This document shows positions 1 through 6,472 of a DNA stretch of 64,000 bases, in pieces. The stretch spans positions 1 through 64,000 of the forward strand of contig JAFAZX010000009.1 in NCBI GenBank assembly GCA_019239425.1, given 5' to 3'. The stretch comes from Acidobacteriota bacterium (GTDB lineage Bacteria > Acidobacteriota > Blastocatellia > Pyrinomonadales > Pyrinomonadaceae). The position numbers and the translations under genes were made by a program. The notes under the pieces were generated by a model. That model worked only from the letters and a program-made list of their open reading frames with translations, was not told where the DNA came from and made no database searches. Numbering within the stretch: the first letter of the stretch is position 1; each line of letters opens with the position of its first letter.

Positions 1-804
1 CTCGGCGGCGAGGCGACGATGTGGGGCGAGTGGGTTAGCCCCGAGACCATCGACTCGCGCATCTGGCCGCGCGCGGCGGCCGTCGCCGAGAGGCTCTGGT
101 CGCCGCGCGAGGTGCGGGACGTCGACGACATGTACCGCCGGCTCGCCGTCCTGAGCGTGCGTCTGGAGGAGCTTGGGCTCACGCACGAGCGCAACCAGGC
201 GATGATGTTGCGGAGGCTGGCGGGCGGCGCTTACCCACCGGCACTCGAAACGCTCGCGACGGCGGTCGAGCCGGTCAAGGACTACAGGCGCTACCAGCAG
301 CGCCCGCAGACGATGGTCTCGCCCTTAACGGGTCTCATCGACGCGGCGCGGCCGGACGCCGAAGGCGCGCGCAGCTTCACGCGCAGAGTCAACCTCCTCC
401 TCTCCGACGCGCCGCGCTTCGCGCTGCACTTCAGCACCCTGCGCGACACGCTCACGTCGTGGCGCGACGCGGGGCCTGTGCTCGAAGCGCTGATCGACCG
501 CGCGCCGGCGCTCGCCGAGGCGCGCCCGCTCGCGCGCGACCTTTCGTCCGCGGGGGCGATAGGACTCGAAGCGCTCTACTACATACAGCAGGGGATCGCG
601 CCCACGGGCGAGTGGCGCGACGCGAAGCTCGCCGCGCTCGAAGAGATTTCGAAGCCGAAGGCGGCGCTCGAATTCCCGTTCCTGCCGGCGCTGCGCGAGC
701 TCGTGCACGCCGCATACGAACAGCCGCAGCTCAAGACCGAGCCGCCCGCCGACTGGCGCAAGCGCGTCCGCGAACTCGCCAACCCGCCGAAGCAGAAGCA
801 GTGA
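1..804 (+). CDS. Beta-N-acetylhexosaminidase, GH20, C-terminal part (cut by window start)
   Basis: Reading frame 1 is open from the first base to TGA at 804, so the gene begins upstream and 267 codons are visible. The first residues, [12 protein letters not shown] followed by [15 protein letters not shown], match the end of the GH20 barrel, where a conserved Trp closes the GlcNAc pocket. The rest is a helical C-terminal extension of about 200 residues. GH20 enzymes remove terminal GlcNAc or GalNAc from chitooligosaccharides and glycoconjugates. The catalytic Asp-Glu pair would lie upstream of the window and cannot be checked. The GH3 gene follows after 13 bases on the same strand, so the two are probably co-transcribed. 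Confidence 0.85.
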   Translation, partial: LGGEATMWGEWVSPETIDSRIWPRAAAVAERLWSPREVRDVDDMYRRLAVLSVRLEELGLTHERNQAMMLRRLAGGAYPPALETLATAVEPVKDYRRYQQRPQTMVSPLTGLIDAARPDAEGARSFTRRVNLLLSDAPRFALHFSTLRDTLTSWRDAGPVLEALIDRAPALAEARPLARDLSSAGAIGLEALYYIQQGIAPTGEWRDAKLAALEEISKPKAALEFPFLPALRELVHAAYEQPQLKTEPPADWRKRVRELANPPKQKQ

Positions 805-817
805 AAAGGGAGACATC

Positions 818-3355
818 ATGAGAAAACTATTAACCTCGACCATCGCCGTCCTATCACTCTTCGTCAACCTGACCCCGCTCGCGCGCGCGCAGACGCAGCC
901 GGGCGTCGAGCAGAAGGTCGAGGCCATCCTGAAGCAGTTGACGCTCGAAGAGAAGATCGACCTGCTCGGCGGCACCGACGGCTTCTTCGTGCGCGACATC
1001 CCGCGGGTCAACTTCCCGCGCCTGAAGATGGCCGACGGCCCGATGGGCGTCCGCAACTTCGGCCCCGCGACCGCGATGGCCGCAGGGATAGGCCTCGCCG
1101 CCACCTGGAACCCGCAGCTCGCCGAGCGCGTCGGCACCGAGATCGGCCGGGACGCGCGCGCCAAGGGCGTCCACTTCCTGCTCGGCCCCGGCGTCAACAT
1201 CTACCGCTCGCCGACCAACGGTCGCAACTTCGAGTACTTCGGCGAAGACCCCTTCCTCGCCGCGCGCATCGCCGTCGGCTACATCAAGGGCGTGCAGTCG
1301 CAGGGCGTCTCGGCCACCGTCAAACACTTCGCCGCCAACAACTCCGAGTTCGACCGGCACAACACGGACTCCGTCGTCGACGAAAGGGCGCTGCGCGAAA
1401 TCTACCTGCCCGCCTTCGAGGCCGCGGTCAAGGAGGCGCGGGTCGGCGCCATCATGGACTCCTACAACCTCCTCAACGGCGAGCACGCCTCGCAGAACCG
1501 GCACCTGCTCACCGAGATCGCGCGCGACGACTGGGGCTTCGAAGGCCTGATGATGTCCGACTGGTTCGCCACCTACGACGGCGTCGCCGCCGTCAACGCC
1601 GGCCAAGACTTGGAGATGCCCGGCCCCGCCTTCATGAACCGCAAGACGCTGATGCCCGCCGTCGAAGCGGGCAAGGTCTCGGTCGCCACCATCGACGAGC
1701 ACGTCCGCCGCATCCTGCGCACGGCCGCGCGCTTCGGCTGGCTCGACCGCGAACAGACCGAGACCTCCATCCCGCGCTTCAACCAGACGGGCCGGCAGGC
1801 CGCGCTCCAGGCCGCGCGCGAGGGGCTAGTGCTCCTGAAGAACGAAGGCGGCCTGCTCCCGCTCGACCGCAAGAAATTGAAGACCGTCCTCGTCGTCGGC
1901 CCCGACGCCTACCCGGCCGTCCCCGTCGGCGGCGGCAGCGCGCGCGTCGAACCCTTCAACGCGGTCAGCTTCATGGAGGGTTTGAGCAACGCGCTCGCGC
2001 CCTCCTCGGTCAACGTCTACTACCAGCGCGGCATCCCCAGCCCGGCCGAGATGGCGCAGGCGACTACCTACAGGACGACCGCCGCGGCCGACGCCAAGCC
2101 CGGACTCACGGCCGAGTACTTCAAGGGCGAAGAGCTGAAGGCGCCGGCCGCGGTGACGCGCACCGAGCCGAGCCTTGCTTACGGCCCGGGCGAGCGCGCG
2201 TGGGGCGCGCCCGCGGGCTTCCCGGAGGGCACGATGTCCGGGCGCTGGACGGGCTTCTACACGCCGCAGGCGGCCGGCGACCACGACGTCTTTCTACAGT
2301 CCACGGGCGAGGACGGCGGCTTCTACCGCCTCTACATCGACGACAAGCTCGTGTTCGACAGTTGGAAGGTCTCGCGCGCGCTAGTGAGCACGACGACGTT
2401 GACGCTCGACGCGCGGCCGCACAAGGTCGTCGTCGAGCAGCACGGCCGCTCGGGCTGGCTCGGCGCCAAGCTGCGGTTCGGCATCGTCAGGCGGGGCACG
2501 GCCGTCCCCGAAGAGGTGAAGCGGATGGCCGCGAAGGCGGACGCCGTCATCGTCGCCGCCGGCTTCGACGCGGAGAGCGAGAGCGAAGGCGCCGACCGTA
2601 CCTTCTCCCTGCCCACGGGGCAGGACGACCTGATTCAAGAGATGGCCGCGGCGAACAGGAACACGGTCGTCGTCGTCACCTCGGGCGGCGGGGTGGACAT
2701 GAGCGGCTGGGTGGAGCGCGTGCCCGCCGTCCTGCAGGCTTGGTACTCCGGGCAGGAGGGCGGGACGGCGCTCGCGGAGGTTCTGCTCGGCGACGTGAAC
2801 CCTTCGGGCCGACTGCCCGTCACCTTCGAGCGCCGCCGGGAGGACAACCCAGCCCACGCGAGCTACTACCCCGCGTCCGACGACTCGCGACGCGTCGAGT
2901 ACAGGGAGGGCGTCTTCGTCGGCTACCGCGGTTACGAGAAGAACAACACGAAGCCGCTCTTCCCCTTCGGCCACGGCCTCTCGTACACGACCTTCAAGTA
3001 TGACAACCTGAAGGTGACGCCCGTATCCGGAGTTGTCGGGACGGACGGCCCCGCGTTCGAAGTCTCCTTCGACGTGAAGAACACGGGGGGCCGCGAGGGC
3101 TCGGACGTGGCGCAGGTCTACGTCTCAGACACGCACGCCTCCGTGCCGCGCCCGCCGAAGGAGCTGAAGGGTTTCTCGAAAGTGACCCTGCGCCCCGGCG
3201 AGTCACGCCGCGTCACCGTCCGCCTCGACGCGCGCGCCTTCTCCTACTACGACACGACTTCAAAGGGCTGGCGCCACGACCCCGGCGACTTCGACATCCT
3301 CGTCGCCCGCTCCTCCGAACAGGTCGAGCTGCGCGGCAAGGCGGCGCTGAAGTAG
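818..3355 (+). CDS. Secreted GH3 beta-glucosidase-type enzyme with inserted PA14 domain
   Basis: 845 residues with a clear signal peptide ending near ARAQ (residue 25). The GH3 barrel carries KHFAANNSE near residue 169 and the nucleophile motif MMSDWFATYDG, with Asp248 as the predicted nucleophile. The second alpha/beta domain is interrupted at about residues 430-570 by a PA14 carbohydrate-binding domain (GLTAEYFKGEEL ... GRWTGFYTPQAAGDHDVF). A fibronectin-III-like domain ends the protein (about 740-840). This GH3-PA14-FnIII order is typical of exported beta-glucosidases or related glycosidases. Substrate cannot be read from sequence; the GH20, GH16 and GH18 neighbours suggest cell-wall glucans or chitin. 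AAAAGGGAGA precedes the ATG at a normal distance. Confidence 0.93.
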   Translation: MRKLLTSTIAVLSLFVNLTPLARAQTQPGVEQKVEAILKQLTLEEKIDLLGGTDGFFVRDIPRVNFPRLKMADGPMGVRNFGPATAMAAGIGLAATWNPQLAERVGTEIGRDARAKGVHFLLGPGVNIYRSPTNGRNFEYFGEDPFLAARIAVGYIKGVQSQGVSATVKHFAANNSEFDRHNTDSVVDERALREIYLPAFEAAVKEARVGAIMDSYNLLNGEHASQNRHLLTEIARDDWGFEGLMMSDWFATYDGVAAVNAGQDLEMPGPAFMNRKTLMPAVEAGKVSVATIDEHVRRILRTAARFGWLDREQTETSIPRFNQTGRQAALQAAREGLVLLKNEGGLLPLDRKKLKTVLVVGPDAYPAVPVGGGSARVEPFNAVSFMEGLSNALAPSSVNVYYQRGIPSPAEMAQATTYRTTAAADAKPGLTAEYFKGEELKAPAAVTRTEPSLAYGPGERAWGAPAGFPEGTMSGRWTGFYTPQAAGDHDVFLQSTGEDGGFYRLYIDDKLVFDSWKVSRALVSTTTLTLDARPHKVVVEQHGRSGWLGAKLRFGIVRRGTAVPEEVKRMAAKADAVIVAAGFDAESESEGADRTFSLPTGQDDLIQEMAAANRNTVVVVTSGGGVDMSGWVERVPAVLQAWYSGQEGGTALAEVLLGDVNPSGRLPVTFERRREDNPAHASYYPASDDSRRVEYREGVFVGYRGYEKNNTKPLFPFGHGLSYTTFKYDNLKVTPVSGVVGTDGPAFEVSFDVKNTGGREGSDVAQVYVSDTHASVPRPPKELKGFSKVTLRPGESRRVTVRLDARAFSYYDTTSKGWRHDPGDFDILVARSSEQVELRGKAALK

Positions 3356-3364
3356 ACAGTAGTC

Positions 3365-3576
3365 ATACCGACTTGCAGATTGAAATAAGGCTGCTTAAAG
3401 CTGGGAGCGCGGGCATCCCTGCCCGCCAGCGCGCTTCAGCGCGCCGACCGTCTGACTCCTTACCTCAACCTTGAGATATGAAGTCTCACGGCCTTCGCGC
3501 TGCGCGCTCATGCGGGCTGTAGGGTGTCCCGCGCTCCCAGCGAGAAAGGGCCTTATTTTATCTCGCAAGGCGGTAT
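3365..3576. repeat. 212-bp terminal-inverted-repeat element, copy 1
   Basis: Bounded by imperfect 26-bp inverted termini (left 3365-3390, ATACCGACTTGCAGATTG...; right 3551-3576). Inside each terminus is a second inverted block beginning GCTGGGAGCGCGGGCAT. CAGTAGTC flanks both sides (3357-3364 and 3577-3584), like an 8-bp target duplication, although CAGTAG words are common in this genome. No ORF of its own. A second copy of exactly 212 bp with the core inverted lies at 51751-51962. Looks like a non-autonomous MITE-like element in the gap between convergent genes. Confidence 0.75.
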
Positions 3577-3666
3577 CAGTAGTCAGTAGCCAGTAGAAAA
3601 GAGAGGCGGCGCGCTCCGGTCATCAACCCGGGCGCGCCGCTCTGTCTTCCTACTGCCTACTTCCCC
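3577..3666. repeat. Word-hairpin locus, CAGTAGGC class
   Basis: Left arm 3578-3600 (AGTAGTCAGTAGCCAGTAG...) is answered by a partial inverted arm at 3647-3666 (TCCTACTGCCTACTTCC). The GC-rich terminator stem of the GH18 gene sits between them. Same word family as 20008-20220, 35851-35942, 38778-38941, 46800-47000 and others. Confidence 0.7.
3595..3643 (-). terminator. Intrinsic terminator after the GH18 gene
   Basis: Stem 3606-3614 / 3632-3640 (GCGGCGCGC with GCGCGCCGC) plus an inner CCGG pairing. Read on the minus strand it is followed by CTCTCTTTTCT, a usable U-tract. It lies 26 bases beyond the GH18 stop. Confidence 0.6.
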
Positions 3667-3668
3667 CT

Positions 3669-4730
3669 TCAGTTCTGCCTGAGCGGCTGCATCGGGATGG
3701 GGACGTTGTAGGTGCGCGCGCCGGCGCCGACGCCGTTCTCGCAGGTGTTGGGCGGCGTCGTGCAGATGCGTCTGGTCGAGGGGCACTCGGCCGCCCAGAA
3801 CATGTAGCCGAGCATCCCGTTGGTCGTCCCCACCTTCGTCTGCACGCTCTGGACGTAAGTTCCCGTCGAGCTGATGAGCGAGCCGCCGAAGTTCGTGCAC
3901 TCGGGGCAGGGGTTCGTCCCCGTCACGATGTAGAGCGCGCCGGTGAACTTCGCGGCGGCCAGCGGAAGTATCGGCGGGCTGAACTGCGATTTGCCGTCGA
4001 TGTGCTCCTGCCAGTCGGCCTGCGCGGCGGAGGCGTTCGTCGGCTGCTTGCTCGACACCATCGCGTTGGCGTAGTCGAGCACGGGTGTCGTCGTGTTCAG
4101 CCAGTCGGCCGTCGCCTTGCGCGTCAGGGCGATGAGCCAGCGGTCGCCCGCCGCGAGGTCAATCGTGAGGCGCGCGGCGTGGTTCCCGCCCGTCGCGTCG
4201 TAAGGGAGCTGCGAGCGGTACGCGTTGATGAAAGACTGAAGCCCCGTCAGGTTCGGGCTCGTGTTCTCCTCGTAATCTATCTCGATGCCGACGCCTAAAG
4301 TCTGCGCGACCTGCGCCGCGTTCAGGCCCAGCTGGGTCGGGTTCGCGGCGAGCGCCTGGTTCCAGGCGTCGACGTACGTGATACCTCCTATCGAGAGCAT
4401 GACGCGGACGCCGCGGTTCTTGAAGTAGTTGACGACTTCCTGCGTCATCCCGCGCGGGACGCCGTTCAAGGTCTGCGCGTCGGTCGTCCGGTTCAGGAGC
4501 TTCAAGGGCTGGACGAAGCTGAGGACGACGAGGTTGACCGAGGGCAGCCCGTCGCCGCGGTTGACGAGCCAGCGGTTCTTCGCGTCGAAGTCGGTCATGT
4601 CGCGCACGCTCGCCCAGGTGCAGGCGTCGTTGCCGCAGAGCCACGCGCCGTAGACCGAGACGGGAGTCGCCGCGGCGGCCGAGGGCAGCGCGACGAAGAG
4701 TGTGAGCAGCAGCAGAAGCTTTCTGAGCAT
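3669..4730 (-). CDS. Secreted GH18 chitinase-like hydrolase
   Basis: 353 residues with a signal peptide (MLRKLLLLLTLFVALPSAAA). GH18 signatures are visible: the SxGG strand (VMLSIGG) and the catalytic strand GVGIEIDYEEN near residues 147-156, a variant of DxxDxDxE in which the last acidic residue is the expected proton donor. A late MLGYMFWAAECPS fits barrel strand 8 with its conserved Trp. Length suits a single catalytic domain without a binding module. Expected role is endo-cleavage of chitin or peptidoglycan-like GlcNAc polymers outside the cell. A longer open frame runs upstream through the antisense of the GH16 gene; the ATG at 4730 is preferred because the signal peptide starts there. 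Confidence 0.78.
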   Translation of the reverse strand: MLRKLLLLLTLFVALPSAAAATPVSVYGAWLCGNDACTWASVRDMTDFDAKNRWLVNRGDGLPSVNLVVLSFVQPLKLLNRTTDAQTLNGVPRGMTQEVVNYFKNRGVRVMLSIGGITYVDAWNQALAANPTQLGLNAAQVAQTLGVGIEIDYEENTSPNLTGLQSFINAYRSQLPYDATGGNHAARLTIDLAAGDRWLIALTRKATADWLNTTTPVLDYANAMVSSKQPTNASAAQADWQEHIDGKSQFSPPILPLAAAKFTGALYIVTGTNPCPECTNFGGSLISSTGTYVQSVQTKVGTTNGMLGYMFWAAECPSTRRICTTPPNTCENGVGAGARTYNVPIPMQPLRQN

Positions 4731-4801
4731 ACGCGTCTCCTTTCCTTCGGGTCGGACGAATGCCTTTGAGGTTCGCGGGGCTTCGCTTCCGCCAGTCGAG
4801 C

Positions 4802-5641
4802 CTACTGCGCGCGGTAGACGCGCACGTAGTCCACGTACATCTTCTGCGGGAAGACGGTGGTCGAGTCCGGGTCGCCGGGCCAGGAGCCGCCGACGGCGAG
4901 GTTGAGGAGGACGAAGTGCGGGTGGTCGAAGACCCACGCCGAGCCCGCCGGCAGGTCGGCCGGCGTGCGCGTCTGGTAGAGCTGGCCGTCCACGTACCAG
5001 CGTATCTGGTTCGGCTCCCACTCGACGGCGAAGACGTGAAAGGCGTCGGAGAAGGCCCCCGAGGTCAGTGCGTACGGCGCGCCGATGCCGCTCGCGCCGG
5101 AGTAGCCGGGGCCGTGGAACGTGCCGTGGACGATTGAGGGCTCGCGGCCGATGTTCTCCATAACGTCGATCTCGCCGCAGGTGGGCCAGCCGGCGGTCTG
5201 GATGTTGTTGCCGAGCATCCAGAAGGCGGGCCACATGCCCTGCCCGTAGGGCAGCTTGATGCGCGCCTCGAAACGGCCGTACGCCTGCTCGAACTTGCCC
5301 TGCGTCTTGAGGCGCGCCGAGGTGTACTGGCAGACGCCGTACCAGCAGCGGTACTTGTTCCCGAGCTGTTCTTTGACGGCCGTGATGACGAGGTTGCCGG
5401 CGCCGTCCATCGAGGCGTTCTTCGTCGCGTTGGTGTCGTACTCGCGCTGGTGGTTGCCCCACCCCTGCGAGCCGTTGCCGACATCCGCGACCCACTTCGA
5501 ACCGTCCACGGCCGACCCCGAAGGCCCGTTGAACTCGTCGCTCCAACTGAGCGTCCAGGTCGTCTGCGCCGCGGCCGTCGGGCCGGCCACCGCGAGCAGC
5601 AGGGCCGCCGCCGCGAAGCGCAATCCGATTCCCTTAAACAT
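4802..5641 (-). CDS. Secreted GH16 beta-glucanase (laminarinase-like)
   Basis: 279 residues, signal peptide ending near AAAQ (about residue 25), then one GH16 jelly-roll. The catalytic motif GEIDVMEN (about residues 155-162) has the canonical E-I-D-x-x-E with both catalytic glutamates. WSDEFNGP at the start of the fold and the Trp-rich cleft segments are present. GH16 members cut beta-1,3 or mixed-linked glucans, agarose or carrageenan; the EIDVME form is typical of laminarinase/lichenase subfamilies, though substrate is inferred. The GH18 gene follows after 71 bases on the same strand, probably one transcript. Confidence 0.9.
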   Translation of the reverse strand: MFKGIGLRFAAAALLLAVAGPTAAAQTTWTLSWSDEFNGPSGSAVDGSKWVADVGNGSQGWGNHQREYDTNATKNASMDGAGNLVITAVKEQLGNKYRCWYGVCQYTSARLKTQGKFEQAYGRFEARIKLPYGQGMWPAFWMLGNNIQTAGWPTCGEIDVMENIGREPSIVHGTFHGPGYSGASGIGAPYALTSGAFSDAFHVFAVEWEPNQIRWYVDGQLYQTRTPADLPAGSAWVFDHPHFVLLNLAVGGSWPGDPDSTTVFPQKMYVDYVRVYRAQ

Positions 5642-5706
5642 GAGGGTTCCCTCCCCTGTCAGAAGTCCGAGCAGAACTGCCGTGAAGGATGAACGGGGCG
5701 GGCCGG

Positions 5707-5712
5707 ATTATA
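5707..5712 (-). promoter_or_regulatory. Possible -10 element for the GH16-GH18 unit
   Basis: Perfect TATAAT on the minus strand, 66 bases upstream of the GH16 ATG. I see no good -35 at 17 bases; TTGCGC lies 20 bases upstream. Confidence 0.4.
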
Positions 5713-5791
5713 ACCCAAGGGGGCGCGGACTTGCGCAAACGCGCGGGAAGGGGTAGTAATTTAATCAAACCAACAATCAGGGAAGAAAGCC

Positions 5792-6043
5792 GTGGAGTTT
5801 TACGCCGCCCTCGTTCTCGCGCTCACGCTGGCCGCCATCGCCGGCGTGCTCTACTTCTACGTGATGTTCCTCGAAGGGCGCTCGCGCCAGATGAAGGGGC
5901 ACATCAACGAACTCGAACGCTCCAACACGGAGCTGCGCCGCGAGCTGGAGCAGACGCGCGCCCTGCTCGACCGCGAACTCGAACACAGCCGCACGCTCTG
6001 GCCCGAGCTGCTCGACGACGCGGGCGACGTGTCACGAAATTAA
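5792..6043 (+). CDS. Small membrane-anchored coiled-coil protein, unknown function
   Basis: 83 residues from a GTG start preceded by GGGAAGAAA. Residues 4-27 form one hydrophobic segment (ALVLALTLAAIAGVLYFYVM). The rest is a charged heptad-like helix (MKGHINELERSNTELRREL...), predicted to be a cytoplasmic coiled coil. The organisation recalls small bitopic scaffold proteins, but I recognise no family. The stop codon TAA immediately precedes the AAGGATG array. Confidence 0.55.
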   Translation: MEFYAALVLALTLAAIAGVLYFYVMFLEGRSRQMKGHINELERSNTELRRELEQTRALLDRELEHSRTLWPELLDDAGDVSRN

Positions 6044-6108
6044 GGATGAAGGATGAAGGATGAAGGATGAAGTTCAGACCTTCTTCCCTTCATCCTTCAT
6101 CCTTCCTT
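6042..6108. repeat. Word-hairpin locus, AAGGATG class, left part
   Basis: Four-plus tandem 7-bp units AAGGATG at 6042-6071, then the inverse word (CCTTCATCCTTCATCC) at 6088-6106. The inverse copy is inside the 3' end of the four-helix-bundle gene, where it encodes MKDEG. A further inverse array lies at 6439-6472. Confidence 0.85.
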
Positions 6109-6454
6109 TCACGCGCTTGATGATGCTGACAAGAATCGCGGTCAGTTCTTCGGCTTCGGCGCGGAGCGGTTTAATTCTCTCTTCCGGAAAGATTCCGGCC
6201 TCGCCGAGCAGTTCAAGCCAATAGCAGGTCTCATCCAACTCCTGCAAGCCGCCTTCGATCTTACTGACAAAATCGGCGTCGGACTTGGCACGCTGCGCCT
6301 CACGATAATGCGCGCCGACTGAAGTTCCGGAACGAAGAACCTGCTTCCCGAGGACTTGAGCCTCCGTTGTCTTCGGTAGAGCCACATACAGACGAACGAC
6401 CCGCAAAGCAAATCGCTTCGTCCTTTCCTTCAGGTCTCGTCCTTCATCCTTCAT
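6074..6454 (-). CDS. Four-helix-bundle protein (23S rRNA intervening-sequence protein / TIGR02436-like)
   Basis: 126 residues, all helical. The core LRSGTSVGAHYREAQRAKS and LDETCYWLELLGEAG are the hallmark of the four-helix-bundle family first noted in 23S rRNA intervening sequences and related to the Avd accessory protein of diversity-generating retroelements. Molecular function is not established; bundles of this fold bind nucleic acid. The start codon lies in the AAGGATG array (MKDEG), and the C-terminus re-encodes the word (RMKDEGKKV) from a second copy. The ATG is 3 bases past the stop of the upstream thioredoxin-NHL gene, so translation is probably coupled. The gene reads like an insertion bounded by the array. 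Confidence 0.8.
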   Translation of the reverse strand: MKDEGRDLKERTKRFALRVVRLYVALPKTTEAQVLGKQVLRSGTSVGAHYREAQRAKSDADFVSKIEGGLQELDETCYWLELLGEAGIFPEERIKPLRAEAEELTAILVSIIKRVKGRMKDEGKKV

Positions 6455-6472
6455 CCTTCATCCTTCATCCTT
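6439..6472. repeat. AAGGATG word array, right part
   Basis: About four and a half units on the minus strand. The array contains both the TGA of the thioredoxin-NHL gene (6458-6460) and the ATG of the four-helix-bundle gene (6452-6454). Because the unit is 7 bp, each successive unit presents ATG or TGA in a different frame. Confidence 0.85.

Noticed and set aside
3669..5546. Continuous minus-strand frame joining GH18 with upstream sequence
   Set aside because: The upstream 270 codons overlap the GH16 gene out of frame. The signal peptide and ATG at 4730 define the real GH18 start.
5689..6063. 124-codon plus-strand frame over the small coiled-coil gene
   Set aside because: Different frame from the membrane-helix protein, Arg/Ala-rich and without a ribosome site; treated as a shadow.
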